Below are positions 54,100 through 63,714 of a stretch of DNA of 64,000 nucleotides, piece by piece. The number at the start of each line of letters is the position of its first letter. Position 1 is the stretch's first letter. The stretch lies in assembly GCA_963783045.1 (NCBI GenBank), contig CAWAMD010000001.1, positions 558,001 to 622,000 on the forward strand, written 5' to 3'. Source of the DNA: CAWAMD01 sp963783045 (GTDB lineage Bacteria; Actinomycetota; Nitriliruptoria; Nitriliruptorales; Nitriliruptoraceae). The position numbers and the translations under genes were made by a program. The notes below the pieces were generated by a model, which worked only from the letters and a program-made list of their open reading frames with translations, did no database searches and was not told the DNA's origin.

Positions 54100-56872
54100 C
54101 TACGCCTCGGTGACCTTCAGCCGCACGTCGACCGCGACGACACCGTGCTCGCGGACGAAGACGGGGTTGAGGTCGAGCTCCGACACCTCGGGCAGGTCCT
54201 CGACCATCGCGTTGATCCGGTGGAGCAGGTCCTTCAGCGCCGCCACGTCCGTCGGCGGGCCGCCCCGGTAGCCGGTCAGCAACGGCTTCATCCGCAGCCC
54301 GTCGAGCATGTCGTCCACGTCCACGTCGGTCAGCGGTGTGATGCGGATGCTCACGTCCTTGATGAGCTCGACGAGCGTCCCACCCATCCCGGTCATGACG
54401 ATCGGGCCGAACGAGGGGTCGTGGGTGACCCCGACCGCCATCTCGACGCCGTCGTCGATCATCTCCTGGACGAGGTAGGAGCCGGCGTACTCCTCCATCC
54501 CGGCCTCCCGAAGGCTGGCTTCGAGCTCCGTGACGGCGGCACGCACGGCGTCGGGGGAGTCGAGCCCCAGCCGGATGCCGCCCACGTCCGTCTTGTGGAT
54601 CGGGGCGGCGACCTTCACGGCGACGCGTGCGTCGAGCTCGGCCTGTACGTCAGCGGCCTGATCGGCGGTCGACACGACCCGGGAGCGGGCGAGCGGCACC
54701 CCGTAGGCGGACAGGACCGCCTCCGCCTCCGCCGAGCTCAGCCAGGTGGTCGCCGGCGAGCCGTGGTCGTCGTGCGTGTCGTCGCTGCCCGCGGCGGCCG
54801 CGCTGTGGGTCTGGCCGACGAGGCGCTTGCCGTCACCGTTGCCGGCGTTGGCCAGGGCCGACTCGACGACGGCGCGTGCGCGCTCGCGGTCGAGGCCGTC
54901 CGGCTCGACCACGGTGCCCATCGACCGGGCCCGCCAGCTGCCGTACTGAGCGACCCGACCGAGCGCCCGCGCGGCGTCCTCGGGGAACGCGAACGACGGG
55001 ATGCGGGCCTCGGCGAGCTCCGGGGGGACACCGCGGGCGGACATGAACACCGAGACGACCGGCACGTCGTCGGGCAGGTCCTCGCGGGCGTCGACGAGCG
55101 CGCGTGCGACCTCCTCCGACTCGGTCGTCCCGGCGGGGATGAAGATCACGAACAGGGCGTCGACCTCCTCGGCGTTCCCGAGCACCCGCATGGCCCGTCC
55201 GTAGCCGTCGCCGGTGGCGCTCGCGATCATGTCGACGGGGTTGCGGATCCCGGCCTCGGCAGGGAGGAACTCGCGCAGCTGAGTCTGCGTGTCCTCGGAC
55301 AGGGCGGGCACCTGCAGGCCGTTCGACTCACAGGCGTCGGCCGCGAGGATGCCCGGACCGCCGGCGTTCGTGATGATCCCGATCCTGCGGCCGGCCGGCA
55401 GCGGCTGGCTGGACAGCAGCGAGGCGACGTCGAAGAGCTCCTCGAGCGTCTCCGTCCGGATCACGCCCGCCTGTCGGAACAGCGCGTCGACGGCAACGTC
55501 CCCGGACGAGATCGCGGCCGTGTGCGACGACGCCGCCCGCACACCCGCCTTGGTCCGCCCCGACTTCACCGCGACGATCGGCTTCTTCCGCGAGATCCGG
55601 CGGGCGATGCGGGAGAACTTGCGCGGGTTCCCGAACGACTCGAGGTAGAGCAGGATCACGTCCGTATCGGCGTCGTTCTCCCAGTACAGCAGCAGGTCGT
55701 TACCGGAGATGTCGGCCTTGTTGCCGACCGAGATGAACGTGGAGATCCCGAGCCCGAGGCTGTGCACGTGGTCGAGCACCGCGAGACCGAGCGCGCCCGA
55801 CTGGGACGAGAAAGACACCCGTCCGGCGTTCGGGAACAGCCGCGAGAACGTGCCGTTCATCCGCACGTCGTCGTTCGCGTTCATGACGCCCATGCAGTTC
55901 GGTCCGACCAGCCGCATCCCGTAGCTGCGTGCCCGCTCGCTCAGCTCGCGCTGCAGCGCCCGGCCCTCGCTGCCCGCCTCGCTGAACCCTGCCGAGATGA
56001 CGGTCACGGCCCGAACCCCGAGCTTGCCCGCCTCCTCGACCACCTCGTTCACGAAGGGAGCCGGCACGCAGACGAGCACCATGTCGGGGACCGACGGGCA
56101 GTCCGACAGCGAGGGGTACGCGGCGACGCCCTGCACGTACGGGGCGGAGTTGTTGATCGGGTAGACGACGCCGGTGAAGTCGCCCTTGATGAGGTTGTGG
56201 AAGACGAGCCCGCCGATCGAGCGCGGATCCCGGCTCGCCCCGACGACCGCGATCTTCTCGGGCCGGAAGAAGCGTTCGAGGGCCGCACGGGCCGCCTGGC
56301 GCTCCTCGTCGGCGACGACCCGGAGGAACTCCTCGGTCATCTCCAGCCCGAAGTCGGTGCGCACCACGCTGCCGCCGCCGATGTCGTCGCGACGGGACTC
56401 GTAGGCGAGCCCGAGGTCACGGACCAGGTTCAGCATCCGGGTGTTGTCGGCGAGGATGTCGCCGGACAGGATCTCGACACCGACGTTCGAGCGCGGCCGT
56501 GGCGACGTGGCGCACCAGCGCGGTGCCGACGCCGCGGCCCTGGTGGGCGTCCTCGACGAGCGCCGCGAACTCGGCGCGTTCCGGGGCGTCGGGATCCCGC
56601 TCGTAGCGGGCGACGCCGACGATGCGCTCGTTCTCGCCGCGGCCCAGCGTCGCGACCAGCGCGAACTGCAGGGACGGGTTGAGGTCGGTGAACCGTCCCA
56701 CGTTGTCCATGGTGAGCTTGAAGGGCCCCATGAAGCGGCGCCGGCGCGACTCCTCGGACGTGCGCTCCCACATGTCGAGCATGAGCTGGCGGTCGTCGGG
56801 ACGGATCTCTCGCAGATGAACCGTGGTGCCGTCCGGCAGGACGTGGTCGTGCTCGTACTCGTGGGTGACCAT
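54100..56872 (-). CDS. GNAT acetyltransferase - ADP-forming acyl-CoA synthetase-like fusion, interrupted by a +1 frameshift
   Basis: About 923 aa when joined. The N-terminal ~170 residues are a GNAT domain (acetyl-CoA loop VEDAHQGRGVGTALV). Near 56488 one extra base (CTC-G-AAC) shifts the frame; the protein resumes as NVGVEILSGDILADN, the end of the GNAT fold. Then come a CoA-binding domain (VVGASRDPRSIGGLVFHN), a ligase CoA domain (GPNCMGVMN, SHTAAISS with the phosphorylated-His position) and a C-terminal ATP-grasp domain. This architecture is that of Pat-like protein lysine acetyltransferases and acetate-CoA ligase family proteins. ATG 56872 has GAGGAGG upstream. Leftward, after metF. Confidence 0.85.
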
Positions 56873-57117
56873 GAGGCCTCCTCACCGGTCGGCGGTCGCG
56901 GGAGCGTGTCGCAGGGCCGGTTCTCCACCTGGGCCGGCGGCGTCCGGTGGCAGACGCTCACCGTCACCCTAACCCGGCCCGCAGGCCCGTGCGCGGCCAT
57001 CTGCGCTGGTGCCCGATGGCCGTTCGTCCCTACGGAATCGGGCCGACAACAGGTCCTGTTGTCTGCGATCATGGCCGTACGTTGCAGGCGTGAAGCCGAG
57101 CAGACTGGAGGACGCCG

Positions 57118-57714
57118 ATGGACGCGACCGTGGACCGCGCGATGGCCGCCGCCGAGTCGCGCCTCGACCGCATCGACGACGCGCCCGACGAGCCCGAGAC
57201 CCAGTACAGCGGTGACGTGAGCCCCGACGAGGACGGCATGCACGTCGAGGGCAGCGACGCTTCGGTCGACGAGCGTGAGGAGGAGGACGCCCCCAGCGGC
57301 CCCGACGCCGAGGTGGTCGACGTCATCAACGCCTTCGCCGACGCCTTCAACGCCCGGGACATGGACGGCGTCCTCGACCTGCTGACGGCGGATGCGGAGA
57401 CACCCGGTCTCGGTGGCGATCGCGACAACGCGCCGGCCGCGCTCCACGACCTCTGGGACCAGCGCCCGACCTCCGTGGTCACGCGCGGCGAGCACGAGGA
57501 CGGCTGCGTCGCGGTGCTGTGGGACCTCGGCGGCGAGGGCTGGTGGCGCGTCGGCATGATCTGGTTCGACGACGTGTCGGACGGGCAGGCCGGCGTGGTC
57601 GAGTTCGTCGACGATCCGACCGTCCTCGAGGCGGTCATCGCCGACGAGCCCGATGGTGACGTGGAAGAGGGCATGAGCTGGCACGAGTGGGACGAGGGCG
57701 TCGACGGCGACTAG
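57118..57714 (+). CDS. SnoaL/NTF2-like hypothetical protein
   Basis: A 198-aa very acidic protein. The N-terminal ~65 residues look disordered; residues 68-165 have an NTF2-like pattern (INAFADAFNARDMDGVLDLL, then WWRVGMIWF). No catalytic residues can be assigned. GGAGGACGCCG precedes the ATG. Divergent from the acetyltransferase fusion across 245 bp in which no other gene is seen. Confidence 0.7.
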   Translation: MDATVDRAMAAAESRLDRIDDAPDEPETQYSGDVSPDEDGMHVEGSDASVDEREEEDAPSGPDAEVVDVINAFADAFNARDMDGVLDLLTADAETPGLGGDRDNAPAALHDLWDQRPTSVVTRGEHEDGCVAVLWDLGGEGWWRVGMIWFDDVSDGQAGVVEFVDDPTVLEAVIADEPDGDVEEGMSWHEWDEGVDGD

Positions 57715-57728
57715 CTCCTAACAGACCG

Positions 57729-58406
57729 CTAGCCGTCGAGCCGAGGCATCACCTCGTCACGGTCGTGTCCGGCCACGTCGTCCCAGCGTGGGCGGACGAG
57801 CTTGAAGAGCTCGCCGAGCTGGGCGTAGCCGCTGCCGGCGAGCCGCGCGACCGGGTCGAGCTTCGCCGGGTCGATCCGCCCCGCCGCCCAGACCGACGGG
57901 TCCACGTGCACGTGGACGACCTCGCCGAGGACGAGCCGCCCGTTGCCGACCTCGACCTCGCGGGTCATCCGGCACTCGAGGTGGGCCTTCGCCTCCGCGA
58001 CCCGCGGCGCGGCGACCCTCGCGGCCGGTGCCGGGGTCAGTCCCGCCCACGCGAACTCGTCCTCGTCGGGGGGGAAGTTCGTCGAGGTGAAGTTCATCTG
58101 CTCGACCACGTCCATCGTCACGATGTTGCAGACGAACTCGCCGGTGGCGCGCACGTTGCGGACGGTGTCCTTCTCGCCGATCGAACTGAACATCACGTGC
58201 GGTGGGGTGTGCGCCACCATGTTGAAGAAGGAGTGGGGCGCGACGTTCCTCCGGCCGTCGGCGTCCTGGCTGGACACCCAGGCGATCGGGCGGGGGATGA
58301 TCAGCCCGGTCAGCAGGAAGTACACCTGGACGGGGTCCCAGTCGTCCGGATCGAGCTCGAGGGGCTCGTCCAGGTCGTCGGGCGGCGTCGCGTGCGAGCT
58401 CGCCAT
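57729..58406 (-). CDS. Flavin reductase-like (FMN-binding split-barrel) protein
   Basis: A 225-aa protein of the flavin-reductase-like/DIM6 family: IIPRPIAWVSS, APHSFFNMV, MFSSIGEKDTVRN and GEFVCNIVT are the FMN-binding blocks. May be an NAD(P)H:flavin reductase or FMN-binding esterase. ATG 58406 has GGAGG upstream; the frame extends to 58550 without conservation. Converges on the NTF2-like gene with 14 bp between stops. Confidence 0.82.
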   Translation of the reverse strand: MASSHATPPDDLDEPLELDPDDWDPVQVYFLLTGLIIPRPIAWVSSQDADGRRNVAPHSFFNMVAHTPPHVMFSSIGEKDTVRNVRATGEFVCNIVTMDVVEQMNFTSTNFPPDEDEFAWAGLTPAPAARVAAPRVAEAKAHLECRMTREVEVGNGRLVLGEVVHVHVDPSVWAAGRIDPAKLDPVARLAGSGYAQLGELFKLVRPRWDDVAGHDRDEVMPRLDG

Positions 58407-58600
58407 CGGGCCTCCGGGTCGATGCGGCACGCGGCGAGCGTAGTGGTGCCCGAACGGGCGGGCGTGGTGGCCTCGTGGTGTCGGCCCGTGGCACATCCTC
58501 GTGGTGCCGGCGCACGGAAGCCCGGTGCCGGGCCGCATCCGGTCGCTCACGCTCCCAGCGTCGCGACGCTGCGGCTGCCCACAACAGGAGGGAACCCGCC

Positions 58601-58813
58601 ATGAGCGAAGACGAGAACCTGGTCGAGAAGGTCAAGGGCACGGCGAAGGAGGTGGCCGGCGAGGTCACCGGCTCCGAGGAGCTCGCCGACGAGGGACGCC
58701 AGCAGCAGAAGAAGGCCGAGAAGGAGCAGGAGGCGGAGAAGCTGAAGCGCGAGGCCACGCAGGCCAAGCGCGAGGCCGCCGGTCACGAGGCCGCCGAGAA
58801 GCGTCACCAGTAG
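58601..58813 (+). CDS. CsbD-family stress protein
   Basis: A 70-aa CsbD-like (UPF0337) protein: charged, helical, starting ENLVEKVKGTAKEVAGEVTG with the family KGxxKExxGxxTG pattern, then a Gln/Lys/Glu coiled region. CAGGAGGGAA precedes the ATG. Family members are induced by general stress; molecular role unknown. Confidence 0.85.
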   Translation: MSEDENLVEKVKGTAKEVAGEVTGSEELADEGRQQQKKAEKEQEAEKLKREATQAKREAAGHEAAEKRHQ

Positions 58814-58831
58814 CCGGGTGTGCGTCCGGGT

Positions 58832-58856
58832 GGCGCGGTCGGCTGCCGACCGTGCC
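58832..58856. terminator. Hairpin between convergent small genes
   Basis: CGGTCGG and CCGACCG pair around CTG, extended by GGC/GCC across a one-base mismatch. Lies between the stops at 58813 and 58863. Confidence 0.55.
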
Positions 58857-58862
58857 GCCCGA

Positions 58863-59030
58863 TCAGGCAGCGGCCGTGTCCGCCGCCGGTTCCTCTCCGC
58901 GGCTGCGGACCCAGCGGACCAGAACCACGACGGCACCGATGACGAGCAGCGGCGTCTTCAGCGGTCCCGGGACGATCTTCCAACCCTTCTTGATCCACGG
59001 CGCGGCGGCGATCAGGGAACCGAGCTCCAC
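58863..59030 (-). CDS. Small single-helix membrane protein, 55 aa
   Basis: Starts at GTG 59030 with GGAAAGG upstream. One hydrophobic helix (TPLLVIGAVVVLVRWV, about residues 27-42) is followed by a charged tail. Not recognised. Confidence 0.55.
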   Translation of the reverse strand: MELGSLIAAAPWIKKGWKIVPGPLKTPLLVIGAVVVLVRWVRSRGEEPAADTAAA

Positions 59031-59118
59031 GGGGTGCCTTTCCGGTGTCGGTGACGCCCGGCGACGGGGCCGGGCATCCAGCAGTCTGGGGTCCGGCGGG
59101 TCGGCTCGCCGGTTCCCG

Positions 59119-59185
59119 TCACGGCTCTCCGTCCAGTGCGAGCCCCGCATCGCCGGGGAGCGCGACCGTGAACCTGGCCCCACGA
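59119..59185 (-). pseudogene. Possible remnant of a histidine-kinase C-terminus
   Basis: On the minus strand the stretch ending at the stop 59119-59121 reads GARFTVALPGDAG, reminiscent of the end of histidine-kinase ATPase domains. No upstream kinase sequence remains. Weak evidence from a short stretch. Confidence 0.2.
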
Positions 59186-59235
59186 CCGTGTCCGCACCCG
59201 GGCGTGCTCGCCCGGCGACCGGTCGTGCACGCGCC

Positions 59236-59940
59236 TCAGCGCACGACGAGGGTGCCGCGCATCCCCGCCTGCTGATGCCCCGGGATGCTGCAGAAGAACG
59301 CGTACGTGCCCGGGTCGTCGAGGCGCAGCCCGGCGGTCGCGTCCCCTCGCGGGTCCGCGACGACCCGCACGCCGAGCGCCGGGATGGTCAGGTCGTGGAC
59401 GATCTCGTCGTCGTTGCGCAGCGTCAGGTTGAGTGCCTCGCCGGCGTCCACGGTGATCGTCGACGGTTCGAAGCGCATGTCGGCCGCCACGACCTCGACC
59501 GCGCGCGCTCCGTCGATGGGGGCGTGCCCTGCGGTCGCATCCGACTCGTCCGAGGTCGCGAACCCCATGTGGGTGGACATCATCCGCTGATGGGCGCTCC
59601 AGCTCCCGCCCGCCCCGTCCCAGGCCGACGCCATCGCCGCCTGGTGGGTCGTCCACCGCGCCGGCCAGTCGCTCCACGGCGTCGTGAACACCGCGACGAG
59701 GAGCACGACGAGGCCGCCGGCCGCCACCACCCACGGCCAGCGGACGGGCCGCCGACCGCCCGTGCCGAGGACGGCGGCCCGCTCGGCATGCTCCTCGACC
59801 GTGATGTGGCCGGCCGCGAGCCGCTCGTCCAGCAGCGCCCGCGCGGCGGCGTTCGGTCGGTCGACGCGCCGGTCCACGATCAGGGCGACCACCGCGACCG
59901 CGAGGGCGGCGATCGCCACCCCGCCAAGACCCAGGAACAT
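59236..59940 (-). CDS. Membrane-anchored cupredoxin with SHOCT-like segment
   Basis: A 234-aa protein: an N-terminal membrane helix, a short SHOCT-like motif (ARALLDERLAAGHITVEEH), a second helix (WPWVVAAGGLVVLLVAVF), a Met/His-rich region (HQRMMSTHMGF) and a C-terminal cupredoxin with type-1 copper ligands, His in IVHDLT and Cys/His/Met in FFCSIPGHQQAGM. It would face the outside and bind copper, in electron transfer or copper handling. ATG 59940 has ACAGG upstream. Confidence 0.8.
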   Translation of the reverse strand: MFLGLGGVAIAALAVAVVALIVDRRVDRPNAAARALLDERLAAGHITVEEHAERAAVLGTGGRRPVRWPWVVAAGGLVVLLVAVFTTPWSDWPARWTTHQAAMASAWDGAGGSWSAHQRMMSTHMGFATSDESDATAGHAPIDGARAVEVVAADMRFEPSTITVDAGEALNLTLRNDDEIVHDLTIPALGVRVVADPRGDATAGLRLDDPGTYAFFCSIPGHQQAGMRGTLVVR

Positions 59941-60060
59941 CGCGCACCTGTCTCGTGATTCGGTTCGCACGCAAGAACGGGTTGTTCTCAACGCTGCAAC
60001 CATGCCGTGTCGAGGTCAAGTCCGCGACACGCGACCGTCACGATCCCGTCAAGAAACGGC

Positions 60061-60157
60061 GTTCTTTGCGTGGCCGCGTTCTTTGCGTGGCCGCGTTCTT
60101 TGCGTGGCCGCGTTCTTTGCGTGGCCGCGTTCTTTGCGTGGCCGCGTTCTTTGCGCC
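60061..60157. repeat. 17-bp tandem repeat, six copies
   Basis: GTTCTTTGCGTGGCCGC starts at 60061, 60078, 60095, 60112, 60129 and 60146 (last copy truncated after GTTCTTTGCGCC). Just upstream, AAGAAACGGCGTTCTT forms a small inverted repeat with the first copy. It fills much of the 311-bp gap 59941-60251 between divergent cupredoxin and threonine dehydrogenase genes; no gene seen there. Confidence 0.92.
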
Positions 60158-60251
60158 GCGACGCCGCGACGCACGCGGTGGGACGCTCGGCCGCGACACT
60201 GGCGGTCCAATGGCCCGCTTCGTCGACCTTCCATCGCAGTAGCGTCAGGAC

Positions 60252-61310
60252 ATGCGCGCGGTGCGGAAGCTCAGGCAGGGGCCGGGCCTCGAGATGGTGG
60301 AGGTCCCGGTGCCTGCGCCGGGGACCGACGAGGTCCTGGTCGAGGTGAAGGCGACCTCGATCTGCGGCACCGACCTGCACATCCGCAGCTGGGACCCGTG
60401 GGCGGCCTCCCATGTCCTCGTCCCGGTCACCGTCGGCCACGAGCTGTGCGGCATCGTCGTGGAGCAGGGACCGGGCGTCACCGACCCGCCGATCGGTGCG
60501 CTCGTCTCCGTCGAGTCCCACGTCGTCTGTGGCCGCTGCCGGTTCTGCCGCACCGGCAAGGGCCACCTGTGTCCGAACACGCGGATCCTCGGCGTCCACC
60601 GCGACGGTGCCTACGCCGAGTTCGTCGTGGTCCCCGCCGGCAACGCCTGGCCGGACCCGCCCGACATGCCGTACTCGATCGCGTCGCTGCAGGAGAACTT
60701 CGGCAACGCCGTCCACACCGCCTCCGTGCCGCGCCTGTCGGGGCGCAAGGTGCTCGTCACCGGGATGGGGCCGGTCGGGATCATGGCCCTGGCCACGGCT
60801 CGGGCGCTCGGAGCCCGTGCCGTCTACGCGAGCGACGTGAGCGACTACCGCCTCGAGCTGGCGGAGGTGATGGGCGCCGACCTGCTGCTCAACCCGACGC
60901 GCGACGACCTCGAGGAGCGGATCCTCGCCGAGACCGACGGCGAGGGCGTCGACGTCATCCTCGAGATGTCCGGCTCGCCGGCCGCCGTGAACGCCGCCTT
61001 CCGGGTGCTGCGGCCGGGCGGCGAGGCGGCGCTGCTCGGGCTGACCTCCCGGGCGATCGAGTTCGACCTCGACGACCACGTCATCTTCAAGGGCGCGTCG
61101 GTGCACGGCGTCGTCGGCCGCAAGCTGTGGGACACCTGGTACGAGATGCGCGGGCTGCTGCGCTCCGGGGCGGTCGACCTGGCGCCGCTCGTGACGCACC
61201 GGTTCGCGCTTGACGACTACGAGAAGGCCTTCGACCTGATGGCGTCCGGACAGTGCGGCAAGGTCGTCATGTTCCCCGACCCCGCCGACGCCGACGGGCC
61301 GCTGATGTAG
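60252..61310 (+). CDS. tdh: L-threonine 3-dehydrogenase
   Basis: A 352-aa zinc MDR enzyme oxidising L-threonine to 2-amino-3-ketobutyrate with NAD. Zinc ligands appear in SICGTDLHI and VGHELCG, the structural Cys cluster in CGRCRFCRTGKGHLC, and the cofactor site in VTGMGPVGIMA. The QENFGNAVHT block is a hallmark of threonine dehydrogenases. The next gene is KBL, the pathway partner, 94 bp downstream, which supports the assignment. Confidence 0.9.
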   Translation: MRAVRKLRQGPGLEMVEVPVPAPGTDEVLVEVKATSICGTDLHIRSWDPWAASHVLVPVTVGHELCGIVVEQGPGVTDPPIGALVSVESHVVCGRCRFCRTGKGHLCPNTRILGVHRDGAYAEFVVVPAGNAWPDPPDMPYSIASLQENFGNAVHTASVPRLSGRKVLVTGMGPVGIMALATARALGARAVYASDVSDYRLELAEVMGADLLLNPTRDDLEERILAETDGEGVDVILEMSGSPAAVNAAFRVLRPGGEAALLGLTSRAIEFDLDDHVIFKGASVHGVVGRKLWDTWYEMRGLLRSGAVDLAPLVTHRFALDDYEKAFDLMASGQCGKVVMFPDPADADGPLM

Positions 61311-61404
61311 AAGCGCCGCGGGGGGGCGGGGCGCCGCCGTCGCGGACGGACGCAAGGACGGGATCGCGGGAGGACGGGACGACGGGAGGACGGGAGGACG
61401 AACC

Positions 61405-62583
61405 ATGGACCGGCTGCAGTTCCTCGCCGATGAGCTCGCCGACCTGCGGGCGCAGGGGCTCGCGACGACGATCCGGCACCTCGACTCGCCGCAGGGCGCC
61501 TGGATCAGTGTCGACGGCACGAAGGTCCTGAACTTCTGCTCGAACAACTATCTCGGGCTGGCCAACGACCCGCGGCTGGTGGCGGCCGCACGGGCCGCGC
61601 TCGACCGCTACGGCGTCGGCCCCGGCGCGGTGCGGACCATCGCCGGGACGATGACGGTCCACGACGAGCTCGAGGCCGCGCTGGCGCGGTTCAAGGGTGT
61701 CGAGGCGGTCATCTCGCTGCAGTCCGGCTTCACGGCGAACCTCGGGGTGATCCCGGCGCTCGTCGGCGAGGGCGACGTGATCATCTCGGATGCTCTGAAC
61801 CACGCGTCGATCGTCGACGGGGTCCGGCTCGCGAAGGCCGACCGGCGGGTCTACGCCCACCGCGACACGGACGATCTGCGGGTCCAGCTCGAGACCGCGC
61901 GCGCCGGCGGGGCACGGCGGATCCTGGTCGTGACCGACGGGGTGTTCTCGATGGACGGGGACGTCGCGCCGCTGGGTGCGATCTGCGACCTCGCCGACGA
62001 GTTCGGGGCGCTCGTGATGGTCGACGACGCCCACGGCGAGGGGGTGCTCGGACACGGCGGCCGCGGGATCGTCGACCACCTCGGGGTGGCCGGCCGGGTG
62101 CACGTCGAGGTCGGCACGATGTCGAAGGCCTTCGGCGTGATGGGCGGGTACGTCGCCGGCCCGGCCGTGCTCGTCGACTGGCTGCGGCAGCGCGCGCGGC
62201 CGTTCCTGTTCTCGTCGGCGGTCACGCCTGCCGACGCGGCCGCCTGCCTCGCGGCCGTGCAGGTGCTGGACGCGTCGACCGAGCTCGTCGACCGGCTGTG
62301 GGCGAACGCCCGGCGGTTCAAGGCGGCGATGGCGGACCTCGGGTTCGACCTCGGCCACTCCGAGACGCCGATCACCCCGGTGATGTGCGGCGAGTCGTCG
62401 GTCGCCCAGGCGCTCTCCCGCCGGCTGTTCGCCGACCACCAGGTCTTCGCGCAGGCGATCACCTACCCGACCGTGCCGATGGGGGCCGCACGCATCCGGG
62501 TCATGATCTCGGCCGCCCACAGCGACGCGGACCTCGACCGCGGCGCCGATGCCTTCGCGACGGCCGCCACCGACCTCCTCTGA
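61405..62583 (+). CDS. kbl: Glycine C-acetyltransferase (2-amino-3-ketobutyrate CoA ligase)
   Basis: A 392-aa PLP enzyme of the alpha-oxoamine synthase family that cleaves 2-amino-3-ketobutyrate with CoA into glycine and acetyl-CoA. FCSNNYLGLAN, DALNHASI, VDDAHGEGVLG and the PLP-Lys motif GTMSKAFGVMGGY are present. The gap from tdh contains short GACGGGAG repeats (about 61357-61400). Ends six bp before a long palindrome that may terminate the operon. Confidence 0.9.
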   Translation: MDRLQFLADELADLRAQGLATTIRHLDSPQGAWISVDGTKVLNFCSNNYLGLANDPRLVAAARAALDRYGVGPGAVRTIAGTMTVHDELEAALARFKGVEAVISLQSGFTANLGVIPALVGEGDVIISDALNHASIVDGVRLAKADRRVYAHRDTDDLRVQLETARAGGARRILVVTDGVFSMDGDVAPLGAICDLADEFGALVMVDDAHGEGVLGHGGRGIVDHLGVAGRVHVEVGTMSKAFGVMGGYVAGPAVLVDWLRQRARPFLFSSAVTPADAAACLAAVQVLDASTELVDRLWANARRFKAAMADLGFDLGHSETPITPVMCGESSVAQALSRRLFADHQVFAQAITYPTVPMGAARIRVMISAAHSDADLDRGADAFATAATDLL

Positions 62584-62588
62584 GATTT

Positions 62589-62628
62589 GTGAACGATTCA
62601 CCCTCGAAAACCCGGGTGAATTGTTCAC
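62589..62628. terminator. Long palindrome A, left of the AbiEi-like gene
   Basis: GTGAACGATTCACCC (62589-62603) pairs with GGGTGAATTGTTCAC (62614-62628), one G/T mismatch, 10-nt loop. It is AT-rich relative to its surroundings and resembles palindrome B at 63711 in arm sequence. It may terminate tdh-kbl and/or be a mobile repeat. Confidence 0.75.
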
Positions 62629-62642
62629 GTTTCGTGGCGAGT

Positions 62643-62672
62643 GCCAGGCCAGGCCAGGCCAGGCCAGGCCAG
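62643..62672. repeat. (GCCAG)6 pentanucleotide repeat
   Basis: Six perfect GCCAG units, immediately after palindrome A and about 70 bp before the AbiEi-like gene. Slippage-prone and in the likely promoter region, so expression could be phase-variable. Confidence 0.9.
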
Positions 62673-62745
62673 GTCGCCCGCCCTTGTCCACAGGAGACGG
62701 CGGTGCCACGCCGGTGTTATCCGGGTGCGATGCGAGGCTCGCCGC

Positions 62746-63714
62746 ATGGACGACGCCACCCCTGAGCGACGCCTCGCCCCCATCGCGATACGGCGGGGTG
62801 GCGTGTTCACGCACGCCGAGGCCCGCTCCTGCGGGTTCTCCGACGCGATGATCCATCGGCGTGTCGCCAGTGGCCAGTGGCAGCGGCTGGCGCCTGGGGT
62901 CCTCTGCGTCGGAGGAATCGAGCCTGGGCCTCAGCAGCTGGCGTACGTGGGGCTCCTGGCGTCCGGCGACCGGGGCGTCCTTTCCCACGGGACTGCTGCC
63001 GCCGTGCACGGCCTGGCTCGCGCACCGTGGCGCCTCCCCGTCCGGATCGAGGTGCCCTACGACCTCTCCCCTGACTGCCGGCACCCCGACATCAGCATCC
63101 ACCGCAGCCGGAGTCTCGGTCCGCAGCACGTCGTTCGCGTCGACGGGTTCCAGGTGGCAGACCTCGTTCGCACGGTCGTGCAGTGCGCCCGTTTCCGTCG
63201 CGAGTCGTGGCTGCGTGCTCTCGTGATCGATGCGCTTCGCCGTGGTGTGACCCACGACGAGCTACTGGCGGCACTGAAGGATGCTGGCAAGGTGACGGGC
63301 GCCGTGATGCTGCGGCAGGTGATCGAGTCCACCGACCCGTCCGTCTCGCGGACCGACTCCGGCAACGAGGTGGACCTGCTCGAGCTCGTTCTCGACTCGG
63401 ACCTACCGCGGCCGGTTCCCAACTTCGAGATCGTCGATGCGATGGGACGGGTCCGGGCACGCCCCGATCTCGCCTGGCCCGAGCTGCTCGCCGCCGCCGA
63501 GATGGACACCATCGCCTACCACGGCACGCAGGACGCGCAGACCTACGACCTGAACCGGCAGGCCATGCTCGAAGACACCTACTGGCGGTTCCGACGCTTC
63601 ACACCCGACCACGTCAGACGCACCCCGAAGCTCGTGATCAAGCGGATCGCCACCATGCTCGATCAGCAGCGGCACTACCTCGGCGCGCTCGGGATGCTCC
63701 CTCAGGAAGCGTGA
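62746..63714 (+). CDS. AbiEi-antitoxin-like/endonuclease-like protein
   Basis: A 322-aa protein. The N-terminal ~60 residues have the winged-helix pattern of type IV AbiEi antitoxins (GVFTHAEARSCGFSDAMIHRRVASGQWQRLAPGV). A middle domain follows, and the C-terminal part has DSGNEVDLLELVL and RPDLAWPELLAAAEMD, resembling DUF559/Vsr-type nuclease folds but with the catalytic pattern only partly visible. No AbiEii toxin gene adjoins. The stop codon lies within palindrome B. Codon use is slightly less biased than neighbouring genes. Confidence 0.7.
   Translation: MDDATPERRLAPIAIRRGGVFTHAEARSCGFSDAMIHRRVASGQWQRLAPGVLCVGGIEPGPQQLAYVGLLASGDRGVLSHGTAAAVHGLARAPWRLPVRIEVPYDLSPDCRHPDISIHRSRSLGPQHVVRVDGFQVADLVRTVVQCARFRRESWLRALVIDALRRGVTHDELLAALKDAGKVTGAVMLRQVIESTDPSVSRTDSGNEVDLLELVLDSDLPRPVPNFEIVDAMGRVRARPDLAWPELLAAAEMDTIAYHGTQDAQTYDLNRQAMLEDTYWRFRRFTPDHVRRTPKLVIKRIATMLDQQRHYLGALGMLPQEA

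Noticed and set aside
53188..56682. 1164-codon open frame on the plus strand opposite MTHFR and the acetyltransferase fusion
   Set aside because: It is the antisense of two well-conserved genes; its protein is Arg/Val/Gly/His-rich with no family motif, as expected from GC-rich third positions.
60007..60348. Repetitive open frames across the 17-bp repeat
   Set aside because: A 17-bp unit cycles through all frames; frames are open because the unit lacks stops, not because of coding.
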